Both the position numbers and the translations under genes were made by a program. Below, piece by piece: positions 44,033 through 54,005 of a stretch of 64,000 bases of DNA; within the stretch, counting starts at the first letter, position 1, and every line of letters starts with the position of its first letter. Under the pieces are notes generated by a model. That model was not told where the DNA came from. It saw only the letters and a program-made list of their open reading frames with translations, and ran no database searches. This DNA comes from Mesomycoplasma hyopneumoniae J (GTDB lineage Bacteria; Bacillota_I; Bacilli_A; Mycoplasmatales; Metamycoplasmataceae): NCBI RefSeq assembly GCF_000008205.1, contig NC_007295.1:806001-870000 (forward strand), read 5' to 3'.

Positions 44033-46018
44033 ATGTTAATTGAAAAAGAATTTAAAAAATTCAAACTAGTTGCAAATTATAAACCAAGCGGTGATCAGCC
44101 AAAAGCAATAAAAAATTTAATCAACGGGATAAAATCCGGAAAAAAATCCCAAGTTTTGCTTGGAGTAACAGGATCTGGAAAAACCTTTACAATGGCGAAT
44201 GTAATTGCCTATTTTAACAAACCAGTAATAATTTTATCACATAATAAAACTTTAGCCTCACAATTATATAGTGAATTTAAAGAGTTTTTCCCGGAAAACC
44301 GCGTTGAATTTTATATTTCCTACTTTGATTTTTACCGGCCAGAAGCTTATTTGCCAACAAAAGATGTCTATTTAGAAAAAACTAGTAAAACAAATTTTGA
44401 CCTTGAAACTATGCGAATGTCAGCCCTAAACGCCTTGATGATGCGAAATGATACAATCGTTATTGCCTCAGTTGCTGCAATTTATGGGACCTTAAACCCG
44501 GATGAATATCAGGATAATTTCTTAGTTTTAGAGGTAGATCAGGAAATAAAACCAAATGAATTAGCCCTAAAACTTGCCAGAATCAAGTATGAAAATAATC
44601 AAATTGAGCAAAAACCGGGAATTTTTTCTTTAAAAGGTGATGTTTTAGAAATTTTTCCAGCTTGAAGCGATGCTTTTAATATCAGAGTGGAATTTTTTGG
44701 AAATATAATTGAGGCAATAAACATAATTCATCCAGTTTCAAAATCAATAATAAAATCATATAATTCTTTCACAGTTTATCCCGCAACTGCTTATAGTGTG
44801 AAAAAAAATATAATTAACAGAGCGATCGAAACCATCAAAATTGAGCTGGGTGAGCAGCTCGAATTTTTTGAAAAAAATAATAAATTAGTCGAAAAACAAC
44901 GACTAAAAGACCGAGTCAATAATGATATTGACTCGCTTTCTGAATTCGGAATTTGTTCAGGAATTGAGAATTATGCCCGCCATATTGACGGACGCCAAAA
45001 AGGCGAAAAACCATTTAGTTTACTAGATTATTTACCCCAAGACGGCCTAATTTTTATTGATGAATCCCATATTATGATCAGCCAAATTAAGGGCATGTAT
45101 GAAGGTGATCGAAGCCGAAAACAAACCTTGGTTGACTATGGTTATCGACTACCTTCAGCTCTTGATAATCGGCCCTTAAAACTCAGTGAATTTGAGAAAT
45201 ATCAACAGGCAAAAATTTATGTTTCAGCCACACCGGCCAGCTATGAAATTGATAAAACAAATGGCGAAATTGTCTCGCAAATTATCAGACCAACTGGACT
45301 AATTGATCCAGAAATAGTAATTGAATCTACCAAAAATCAAATGGAGAAAATTTTTCAGTATTTGCTAAAACAGAAGGAAAAAAAAGAAAGAAGTCTCATT
45401 TTAACTACCACAAAACGACTGGCCGAAGAAATCAGCAAGTATCTCCAGGAAGAAAAATTACAAAATGTCTATTATTTGCACTCAGAAATGACGACTTTTG
45501 AGCGCGATGAAATCATAATTAAGCTTCGAAAAGGAATTTATGATGCAATTGTCGGGATAAATTTACTTCGTGAAGGCGTTGATATCCCGGAAGTTTCTTT
45601 GATTTTTGTTCTTGAAGCCGGTCTTGTTTCTTTTTTGCGATCAGAATCTTCTCTAATCCAAATTATCGGGCGGGCTGCCCGTAACGATCATGGAAAAGTT
45701 ATCCTTTTTACCGATACAGTCACTGAAACTATTGAAAAAGTTTTAAAAGATAATGAAAATAAAAGAAAAATTCAAATTGAATACAACCAAAAAAACAAAA
45801 TTATCCCAAAAACAATAAAAAAACCGATTCCCGACAGCATCAATCCAAACAGTTTGAAAATCAGCAAAGTCCTTCGTGAAAAACAAAAAGACAAAAAAGA
45901 GATGGAAAATTACATCAAAATTCTCGAGAAAGAAATGAAAATAGCCGCAGATGCAAACCGTTTTGAGGAAGCAATTCAAATTCGTGATTTGATTGCCGAA
46001 ATTAAATTAAAAATTTAA
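44033..46018 (+). CDS. uvrB: Excinuclease ABC subunit B
   Basis: The damage-verifying helicase-like subunit of nucleotide excision repair, 661 residues from the ATG 44033-44035 ([20 protein letters not shown]). It has Walker [11 protein letters not shown], the beta-hairpin [24 protein letters not shown], motif [11 protein letters not shown] and the C-terminal UVR motif. The open frame extends 30 codons upstream, but that part is unlike UvrB. A TGTTAAAAT box at about 43987-43995 may be its -10. Confidence 0.95.
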
Positions 46019-46039
46019 TAAATTATAAGAAATTCAGCT

Positions 46040-46903
46040 ATGAATACAAAAATTCAGATAATTTTTGGGCAAAAAGGTGCTAATTTGACCTTTTTAGATT
46101 CACAAAGTCAAAAGAAAATAAAAGTGAAAATCCCAATTTTTACAATATGTTTTCAAAAAAATATACCAAAATACCTTAATTTTAATCTAAAATTTATTTT
46201 AAAATTAAGTTATTTTGAAAATTTTATTTATTGACTTATTGAGCAAAATTTACTTTTAGAAAAACAAATTTTTCAGCAAAAAATGCTGAAAAATAAAGTA
46301 TTTTGTTTAAAAATGGTAAATAATTTTCACTTGTTATTCTGAAAATATAGTTTTAAGGATATTATAATTTTTATTGAAAATGATGAAAATTTTGCTTCTT
46401 GATTTAAACAAAATTTTCATATTTTCAAATTAGAAATAAAGAAATACCAAAAACTTTTTCTGACAACAACAGATACAGTTCCGGGAATTGCCAGTTTTTA
46501 CAAAAATTGCGATTTAGATGCAATTTTTGTAATCAAAAAACGCGATTTTTCAAAAAAAATTGTTACTTTAGTAGCTAATTTAGAACAAATAAAACCACTA
46601 ATAAAACAAGAAAATTATAAAAAATTAAAGAAAATTACAAAAAAAATCTGGCCTGGAGCTACCACTTTAATAATAGAAAATCAATCTTTTCGCATCCCAA
46701 ACCAGGTCAAACTTCTTAAACTTCTTAAAAAAAACGGGCCAGCATTTGTCACAAGTGCAAATATTTCCAATGAAAAACCTCTAGATCTTGTTTCTGCAAA
46801 AAGAAAATTTTGGCAAATAACCAAAATTTTTAATTTCGGACCTGGAACAGGAAAAGTTTCTAGAGTTTTCGACCTTGATAATAAAAAATGAATTAGAAAA
46901 TAA
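46040..46903 (+). CDS. Sua5/YrdC-type threonylcarbamoyl-AMP synthase with extra N-terminal domain
   Basis: 287 residues in one frame through several TGA Trp codons. Residues from about 140 match YrdC: LFLTTTDTVPGIA, IKKRDFSKKIVTLVAN, KKIWPGATTLI and PAFVTSANISNEKPLD. This domain makes threonylcarbamoyl-AMP for TsaD (gene at 30729). The first ~135 residues are a Lys/Phe-rich domain that I do not recognise; it is not the C-terminal SUA5 domain. It starts 21 bases after uvrB, without a clear ribosome site. Confidence 0.82.
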
Positions 46904-46904
46904 A

Positions 46905-46927
46905 AAAATCCCTAAAAAAGGGATTTT
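46905..46927 (+). terminator. Terminator after the Sua5 gene
   Basis: AAAATCCC (46905-46912) pairs with GGGATTTT (46920-46927). It lies directly after the stop and before the opposite-strand tRNA-Ile. The T-run is short. Confidence 0.6.
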
Positions 46928-46943
46928 CCAAAATAATTTGATA

Positions 46944-47020
46944 TGGTGGGAACGAATGGGATCGAACCATCGACCTCACGATTATCAGTCGTGTGCTCTA
47001 ACCATCTGAGCTACGCTCCC
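46944..47020 (-). tRNA. tRNA-Ile (anticodon GAT), CCA encoded
   Basis: The minus strand starts GGGAGCGTAGCTCAGATGGT, a normal D arm. The anticodon loop is CTGATAA (GAT, reads ATC/ATT), the T loop TTCGATC, and the acceptor pairs with CGTTCCC followed by ACCA. Confidence 0.97.
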
Positions 47021-47090
47021 GTAAATAACTATTTTTTAATAGTTTTTATGTTAATTCATTAAAATTATAACAAATTTTTTAAAAAATGAA

Positions 47091-47489
47091 TTAACGTTTT
47101 GAAAATTGCCTTGCTCTTCTGGCTTTTCTTAGTCCAAATTTTTTCCGTTCTTTGGCACGGGCATCTCGAGTTAACATCCCAGCAACTTTTAATCCTGGCC
47201 GGTAGTCTGCAGAAACTTTCAACAAGGCACGGGCAATTCCAAGTCGAATTGCGCCGGCTTGCCCCGAAATTCCTCCCCCATGAGCATTAACTCTAATGTT
47301 GAATTCTGAAACTGTGTTTGTAATTGACAACGGCTGCAACGCATCTTTAATCAAAATATCGGATTTTAAGTACTCTTTTGCAACACGGTTATTAATTTTA
47401 AATTGACCATTTCCGTGTTTTAAAGTTACTCGGGCAACTGATGATTTTCTACGTCCAGTTCCATAATATGATAATTCTGGTTGATTCAT
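47091..47489 (-). CDS. rpsI: 30S ribosomal protein S9
   Basis: 132 residues starting [20 protein letters not shown] and ending in the basic tail [12 protein letters not shown] that reaches the P-site t[23 protein letters not shown] is the family core. It is cotranscribed with rplM three bases upstream. Confidence 0.97.
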   Translation of the reverse strand: MNQPELSYYGTGRRKSSVARVTLKHGNGQFKINNRVAKEYLKSDILIKDALQPLSITNTVSEFNIRVNAHGGGISGQAGAIRLGIARALLKVSADYRPGLKVAGMLTRDARAKERKKFGLRKARRARQFSKR

Positions 47490-47492
47490 TTT

Positions 47493-47927
47493 CTATTTTA
47501 CCTCTAATTTTTCCGGATTTTGACCTAAATGTGGATGTTCTGATCCTGAATAGACATAAAGATTTTTGCGCTGCTTATCCCCTAATTTTGTATGCGGAAT
47601 CATACCATAAATGGCTCTTTCTAATAAAGCAATCGGTTTTTTCGCGCGCATTTCACGGGCTGTTCTCACTCTTAGACCACCAGGATATCCGGAGTGATTA
47701 TAGTATAACTTTTGCTCTTCTTTTTTTGCGGTCAACAAAATTTTCTCAGCATTAATAATAATAATTTTGTCACCCATATCAACATTAGGTGTAAAATGCG
47801 GATAATGCTTTCCGCGTAAACGCGAAGCAACAAAAGCGGCTAAACGACCCAGAATTTTGGATTCTGCATCAATTACAAACCATTTTTGCTTGACTTCTTG
47901 GTGCTTGACAAAAGTTGTCTGTCTCAT
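47493..47927 (-). CDS. rplM: 50S ribosomal protein L13
   Basis: 144 residues: MRQTTFVKHQEVKQKWFVID, ILGRLAAFVASRLRGKHYPH, MGDKIIIINAEKI and the C-terminal YGMIPHTKLGDKQRKNL. It is first in the rplM-rpsI pair, a near-universal bacterial order. Confidence 0.97.
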   Translation of the reverse strand: MRQTTFVKHQEVKQKWFVIDAESKILGRLAAFVASRLRGKHYPHFTPNVDMGDKIIIINAEKILLTAKKEEQKLYYNHSGYPGGLRVRTAREMRAKKPIALLERAIYGMIPHTKLGDKQRKNLYVYSGSEHPHLGQNPEKLEVK

Positions 47928-47982
47928 AATCAGCCTTTCATTTTAGTGGTTTTGAGTGCAAAAAAAATAAGAAAAAATAATA

Positions 47983-48008
47983 AATAAGCAACCAAATTTT
48001 TGGTTGTC
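47983..48008 (-). terminator. Hairpin between rsmA and rplM
   Basis: CAACCAAA (47989-47996) pairs with TTTGGTTG (47999-48006); the minus strand then runs into an A/T-rich stretch. It probably ends the tatD-rsmA transcript. Confidence 0.55.
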
Positions 48009-48059
48009 AAGAATGTATTAAAATTATACAATATTTTTTAAAAAAACAAAATATTTTTT

Positions 48060-48839
48060 TTAAAAAATATTGTTAAAATAAAAGTCGGCTAACCTTATAT
48101 AAGTTACCAAATCAAGCTGTTGAGGTCTTATATTTTGAGCAAATTGAAAAAAATTATAAATTTTTTCAATTTGCTGCTTATTTAGAAAAAAAATAAGATT
48201 ATTATATAGAGTTTTTCGTTTAAATTGAAAGCATTTTTTTGTAAACCAAAAAAATTGCTCCGTTTTTTTGGCATCCAAGTTTGTTCTAAGATCAAAAAAA
48301 ACAACAGCTGAATTGATTTTCGGCTTTGGAAAAAACGAATCCGGTCCAACTACAAACAATTTTTTGACATGCGCTATATATTGTGATGCAAGCGATAATT
48401 TTGAATAAGTTGGTGTTTTTGGTTTGGCAACTATTCGATCGGCGACCTCATTTTGAACCATTAAGATAATTTTATCAAATTTTTCAAAATTTGCAAAGAT
48501 TTTAAACAAAATTTTTGAGGTAATATAGTAAGGAAGGTTGGCTATAATTGTTTTTTTTTCTTTAAATTCGAGTTCTGCGAGCAAAAAATCTTCGTTAATT
48601 ATACGAAGATTTTTATTCTTGAATTTTTTTTCAAGAATTGGAATTAAATTTCTATCAATTTCATAACAAGTAACAAATTTTGCTTTTTCAAGTAAAAAAT
48701 TTGTTAAAAAACCGGTTCCACAACCTATTTCGATAATTTCTTTGTTTTTAAGATCAATATTTTCAACTATTTTTTCAGCAATTTTTCTATCTTTTAAAAA
48801 ATTCTGACCTAAATGCTTCTTAGGAACCGGTTTTTGCAT
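48060..48839 (-). CDS. rsmA: 16S rRNA dimethyladenosine transferase
   Basis: RsmA/KsgA dimethylates A1518 and A1519 of 16S rRNA late in 30S assembly. The 259 residues include [20 protein letters not shown], the SAM motif [10 protein letters not shown] and catalytic [11 protein letters not shown]. Its start overlaps the tatD stop by 20 bases. Confidence 0.95.
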   Translation of the reverse strand: MQKPVPKKHLGQNFLKDRKIAEKIVENIDLKNKEIIEIGCGTGFLTNFLLEKAKFVTCYEIDRNLIPILEKKFKNKNLRIINEDFLLAELEFKEKKTIIANLPYYITSKILFKIFANFEKFDKIILMVQNEVADRIVAKPKTPTYSKLSLASQYIAHVKKLFVVGPDSFFPKPKINSAVVFFDLRTNLDAKKTEQFFWFTKKCFQFKRKTLYNNLIFFLNKQQIEKIYNFFQFAQNIRPQQLDLVTYIRLADFYFNNIF

Positions 48840-50067
48840 TTTTTACTTTAAAAATTTTCCTTACATTTCTATAAATTATTTCAGAAAGTTCTGTTTTTGT
48901 CAAATTTTTTAAATTTGCTATCGTTTGATAAGTTCACTGAATTTGGGGAGAAACATTTGGTCAAAGTTGGCGATTCGGTTCAGGGCTTAAATAAGGCACA
49001 TCGGTTTCGGTAAAAATTTTCTCAAGCGGGGTTTCTTTAATTATTCTTCTTAATTCAATGCTTTTTTTGAAGGTAATAACTCCCGAAAATGAAAAAAAAC
49101 AGTTGTTTTTCTTTACTAATTTTTGAAATATTTCATAATTTGTTGAAAAATTATGAAATATGAAATTAATTTTAGAAAATTTAGTTACAATTTCTGAAAT
49201 TAATTTCATTGCTTGATTTTCACCTGACTTATCGCGAATATGTAACATAACTGGGATTTTTTTTGATTTTGCGATTTGAATTTGATCCAAAAGCGCTTTT
49301 ATTTGGACATCTTTTGGCGGATTATTTTCATAGTAAAAATCAAGACCGACTTCGCCGATGGCTAAAACTTTATCATCAATATGATTTTCAAGTAGGGAAA
49401 AATTATCATTTTCTGCGACCAAAGTTGGATGAATCCCTATGATTTTATAGATTTTTTTTGAATAATTACCTATTTTTTTAATTTCTTCAAGATATTCTCA
49501 TGAAGTTCCAACAACGAAAATAAGTCCAATATTTTTTTTAAACCAATTATCAACTTGTGCTTTTGAATCTTGAAAATATTCTGAAAAAGGATGGCAGTGA
49601 ATGTCGATAAATTCGTATCTTTTTACCAAATTAAACTTAAAAGTATTTGAATTGCCATCAAAAGATATGGCAAATTTTTGAAAAAAATTATTAATTTTTG
49701 TGTCCAAATTGCTAATTTGAACATAAAAAGTTTCAAAATGATAATTTTCTTCTATAAAATCGAGAATAAATTCACCAATAATATTAATTCAGTTTTTATC
49801 TAAAAACTGACTAAAAAAAGGCAGATTTAGATAAAAAGTTTGTTCTTTTCTTGAAAGTACAAAAAAAGCAAAAATAAAATCAGCTTGTTTATGCTCATCA
49901 ACAACCAAAAATTCATAATTTGTTTCAAAATTTTGATAATAATCAAAATTACTGATTTTATTTTTGCCTTTTTTTGTTACTACATTTAATTCTAAACTAA
50001 ATTTTTTAATAGTTTTCTGAAATAATTCTAAATACCGCGGTAAAAATTGCTGAATTTTTAAATACAT
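48820..50067 (-). CDS. TatD-family metal-dependent hydrolase with extra N-terminal domain
   Basis: One frame of 415 residues, continuous through TGA Trp codons. The TatD part starts at about residue 150 with [11 protein letters not shown] (HxH), then [26 protein letters not shown] and [12 protein letters not shown], so the metal ligands are complete. Family members are 3'-5' DNases or act in tRNA quality control. The first ~145 residues are Phe/Asn/Lys-rich, and I see no Met start between them and TatD; usual TatD proteins have ~260 residues. The extra part faintly resembles a GNAT fold, which is only a guess. Confidence 0.8.
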
Positions 50068-50162
50068 AGTTAATTTTGATAATTAATAGATAAAAATTTA
50101 TTATAATTTTGTTTTATTATAATACAATTTTTAATTATAATATAAAAGGAGAAAGAAATAAA

Positions 50163-51155
50163 ATGAATATTGATGCAAAAAAAAATATCATCCTTTTTGG
50201 AATGGAAAATTCCCTTGACTTAGCCAAAAAAATTTCGAAAATTACAGGAATCCCACTTTCTGGGATTGAAAGAATTGTTTATGCTGATGGCGAAGTTTTA
50301 CTAAAATCCAAAGAAACAATTAGAAATTCGACTGTTTTTGTAGTTGCAAATACCTCCCGCCCTGTTAATGAAAATATTATGGAACTTTTAATCTTCATTG
50401 ACTCGTTAAAAAGAGGTTATGCCCAAGAAATTATAGTAATTCTTTCTTATTATGGTTATGCAAGACAAGATCGAAAATCATCAGGAAGACAGCCAATTAC
50501 TGCAAAATTAGTTGCAAATTTACTTGAAAAAGCGGGAATAACCAAGCTAATTTTAGTAGATATTCACAATCCAAGTATTCAAGGTTTTTTTGATTTTTCA
50601 GTTGATGAAATTCATGGACAGTATATTCTTGCAAACGAACTTGTCGGAAAAAATAAGGACTATGTTGTTGTCAGTCCCGATCATGGAGGCGCGGTTCGGG
50701 CAAGAATTCTAGCCGAAATTTTGGGTAAACAAACAAATGTTGCTGTGATTGACAAAAGAAGGACAGGCGCTAATAAATCCGAAGTTTTAGGACTAATTGG
50801 CGATGTAGATGGAAAAGATTGTATAATAATTGATGATATTATCGATACAGGTGGGACGATAATTAATGCAGCGAATGTCATTAGAGAAAAAGGGGCAAAA
50901 TCTGTTGTTCTAGCCGCTACTCACGGCGTTTTTAGTCATGGTTTTGAAAAATTTCAGGAAAATCCTAATATTGACAAAGTAATAATTACCGATTCAATTG
51001 ATAATAAAAAACTTGCTAAAAAGTTTCCCAAACTTTTGATAACCTCGCTTGCCGAATTTTTGTCAAAAAGTATTTTAGCCTGCATTTTTTCGACTTCAAT
51101 TACAAGTATTTATGAAGAAACTAAGCAAAAATTAATTAAAAAGAACCTAAATTAA
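50163..51155 (+). CDS. prs: Ribose-phosphate pyrophosphokinase (PRPP synthetase)
   Basis: It makes PRPP from ribose-5-phosphate and ATP for nucleotide salvage. 330 residues from the ATG 50161-region codon at 50163 (MNIDAKKNIILFGMENSLDL), which has AAAGGAG upstream; the frame is open 18 codons earlier without a ribosome site. Motifs are YGYARQDRKSSGRQPITAKL, VVVSPDHGGAVRAR and the PRPP-binding CIIIDDIIDTGGTI. TATAAT boxes lie near 50112-50146. Confidence 0.95.
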   Translation: MNIDAKKNIILFGMENSLDLAKKISKITGIPLSGIERIVYADGEVLLKSKETIRNSTVFVVANTSRPVNENIMELLIFIDSLKRGYAQEIIVILSYYGYARQDRKSSGRQPITAKLVANLLEKAGITKLILVDIHNPSIQGFFDFSVDEIHGQYILANELVGKNKDYVVVSPDHGGAVRARILAEILGKQTNVAVIDKRRTGANKSEVLGLIGDVDGKDCIIIDDIIDTGGTIINAANVIREKGAKSVVLAATHGVFSHGFEKFQENPNIDKVIITDSIDNKKLAKKFPKLLITSLAEFLSKSILACIFSTSITSIYEETKQKLIKKNLN

Positions 51156-51177
51156 ACACTTTTTTAAAAGATTTGAA

Positions 51178-51786
51178 ATGTATAAACGATTAGTTCAGGA
51201 ATTCTTTCCTAAATTAGATTTTGAAAATTTAGAAAAATACGTAAATTTAATTGAATTTAGTAATAAAAACTTTAATTTAACCGCTTTTTCTGGTGATATT
51301 CTCTGAAAAGAGGGAATTTTTGAGTCAATTTTTACAATGAATTTCATTGTTGGTCTAGTAAATAATAAAGAAAATAAAAAATTAAAAATTTTGGATATTG
51401 GGGCTGGATCAGGTTTTCCTTCAATTCCTTTTTTGATTACAAACCCAGAAATTGAGCTAACAATTTCTGAGTCAATGCAAAAAAGATGCCAGTTTTTAAA
51501 GGATGTTTCTGAAAAATTAGATTTGAAATTCAATTTAATTTGCAAACCAGTTCAAGAAATTAATCCACAAAAATTTGATATAATAACTGCCAGAGCAGTG
51601 GCAAATTTGGAAAAGCTTGAGAAAATTACAAAAAAAATTCATTTTCCAAAAACGCTTTTAGCTTTTATTAAAGGGCCCAAAGTTTTTAATGAAGTTCAAA
51701 ATTGTAAAAATTGTAATTATAAAATCATTAAAGTTAATAATAATATAAATAAAAAAATTTTTATCGCATTTAAACAAGTTTCTTAA
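51178..51786 (+). CDS. rsmG: 16S rRNA m7G methyltransferase RsmG (GidB)
   Basis: 202 residues; it methylates N7 of G527 in 16S rRNA. The SAM motif reads LDIGAGSGFPSIPFLI, followed by TISESMQKRCQFLKDV and ITARAVANLEKL. One TGA Trp is crossed near 51304. It follows prs by 22 bases, probably in the same transcript. Confidence 0.92.
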
Positions 51787-51849
51787 TAATTTTGAATTTT
51801 AATTTAGAAAATATAAAAATCTTGTTGATTTTTATATAATTTTTTAACC

Positions 51850-51887
51850 TTTTTTTTTTTTTTTTTTTTTTAGGAATATGGTAAAAT
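51850..51887 (+). promoter_or_regulatory. Homopolymer promoter of the SGNH lipoprotein gene
   Basis: Twenty-two T (51850-51871) end seven bases before TGGTAAAAT (51879-51887), an extended -10 box, 37 bases upstream of the ATG. The -35 position falls inside the T-tract, so tract length would alter promoter geometry. Confidence 0.6.
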
Positions 51888-51924
51888 TTAGTCCATCTAT
51901 CAAAAATATAGAAAAGGAAAAATT

Positions 51925-53808
51925 ATGAAGAAAAAAGCAAGAAAATTCTTAAGACTAACTTCGCTTACACTAGCGCCTTTTTCGGTCTTCACCACTCTTA
52001 TTTCAGCTGGTTGTTTGCAAAAAAATTCTTTGCTTTCAGAAGTAAATTATTTAGCCCTAGGTGATTCACTAACAGCTGGATTTAATGAAGAAACATACCG
52101 TGATTTTCAAGGTACTTTAGATAAAGATGGTAATTTAAGCGGTCAATCTTATCCTGCTTATTTTGCTTATTATCTACAAAAACTTAATAAGAATTCACTT
52201 GTTTCTTATGATAATTTGGCAATTTCTGGGACAACAACAGAAAACTGACTTTACCTTCTTAATCCAACCAAATATCCAAATGGAAAAATGAGCGATAATC
52301 CGTTAGTTACAAACTATTCAGGAAATGAAAAATATAATGAAATAGGCTCTGTTTTTGGTGATTTTAATAAGGATTCCTATCCTGGTTTAGTCGAAAAAGT
52401 TAAAAAAGCAAACCTTTTGACAATGTCAGTGGGAGCTAACGATCCTTTTTTAGCAATTTTTAATGAATTTAAAAAATGAGCAAGTATAATAAAACCAAAA
52501 TCAGAGGAAGCAAAAAAATTACTAGATCCAAATGAAAGAGCGAATTTCCTAGCAGAAAAAGGAATGCTTTTAAAGGCGGAAGTTAATAAAAAAATTGAGG
52601 AAATAAACACAAATCTTGATAATTTAATTAAAGAATTAAAGGCGCTTAATCCAAAATTAAGTATAAATTTAGTTGGATATAAATTGCCAAATTCCGGTTT
52701 TATTAAGATTTTAAAGTATCTTTTATATACTTATGCAAAAATTGAAACGGACTTTATCAATGAAATTCCCGAAAAAATTAACAAAATTATTCGTGAAACC
52801 GCCATTAAAAATAAGGTAAATTATATTGATGTCTATGATAAAAGTATTTGAAATGATTCTGATAAAAATTTAATGGCGAAAAATTTTGACTTCCACCCTT
52901 CAATTCAAGGTTATAAAAAAATTGCTCACCAACTTTTGTTAAAATTAACTCTTGACCAAGAAGAAAAAGATGATTCTAATGCTGAAGAGCTAAAAAATAC
53001 TACAAATTTCGATGATTTTGATGAGAATAAACCGACCTATTCCAAAGTTATTGACCTAAGTGTTTTTGCAAAATCAAATAAAGAATTTCTTGAAAAATTA
53101 AACGAAAATAAGCAAACTAGTGAATTTATTGCTCAAAAATCCACTTTTGACACCGATCAAGAAGCTGCAATCAAAGACGACAAACGCACTTTTGGAAATA
53201 TAGTTCGAGAAATTGTATCTTTACCAATCTTCGATAATTTTGATTTTAGAGAGTTAATACCTGTTAAAAATCCATTTGTAAAAGCAATTATTAACAGCTA
53301 TTTAGGGAAACCAGCTGGTTCTCTTATAAAAGATATCGAACAACTCGAAAATAAAGTGAAAGATTACGCAAGACCTAATATCAAGATTTTCGATACAATT
53401 ATTGACTCATTCATAAGAAAAATGGTAGCATTTTTTGCTGAATTAAACACTGATCAAGAAATAAAAGAATTCAAAATGTCACCTCAAATACTATTTCTGA
53501 CACTAAGAAATGCAATACTAAGTCCATTTGATTTAACTAAATTAAAAGACAGTGCTACATTTAAAATTTTAATGAATCTCAAACCAGAACAAATATTAAC
53601 TCTACTAGGCCTAGGTAAAACCCCTTCAGTTCCTAAACCTGAAAAACCAAAAGATCAAGGTTCTATGCCACAAACAGATACTTCTAGTCAAAAACAAGAA
53701 AGCGGAACAGGTTCAACAGATTCAACAAAAGCTACAACTGAAAACCAAAAACCAGCTGAGCAAACAAATTCTTCTGAGCAATCAAGTACCGATTCTAAAT
53801 CAAACTAA
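51925..53808 (+). CDS. SGNH/GDSL-type esterase lipoprotein
   Basis: A 627-residue surface lipoprotein. The signal peptide ends at lipobox ISAGC. The SGNH blocks are visible: LALGDSLTAGF (catalytic Ser), AISGTTTEN, SVGANDPF and the C-terminal DFHPSIQGY with catalytic His near residue 325. The family cleaves ester bonds of lipids or acylated sugars. After the catalytic domain there are ~300 more residues with no recognised fold and a Ser/Thr/Gln/Pro-rich tail (last ~65), probably a flexible surface part. AAAAGGA precedes the ATG. Confidence 0.85.
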
Positions 53809-53831
53809 TTTTTTAATAACTTATAATTATA

Positions 53832-53865
53832 AAAAACCTAAACTTATTTCAGTTTAGGTTTTTAT
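53832..53865 (+). terminator. Terminator after the SGNH lipoprotein
   Basis: AAAAACCTAAACT (53832-53844) pairs with AGTTTAGGTTTTT (53851-53863). A second hairpin, AATAAGACTT with its complement, follows at 53885-53911. Confidence 0.75.
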
Positions 53866-53961
53866 TTTCTAATTTCAAATTAGAAAATAAGACTTTCTAA
53901 AAAAGTCTTATTAAAATGTTAAAAAAACCTTGTTTTTTATAGACTTTTTTAAATTTTTTAT

Positions 53962-53967
53962 TATAAT
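53962..53967 (+). promoter_or_regulatory. -10 box upstream of smc
   Basis: TATAAT 38 bases before the smc ATG; no clear -35 is seen. Confidence 0.45.
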
Positions 53968-54005
53968 ATATAAGGAAAAATTTTAGTATTTCTGACTGTG
54001 AAATT

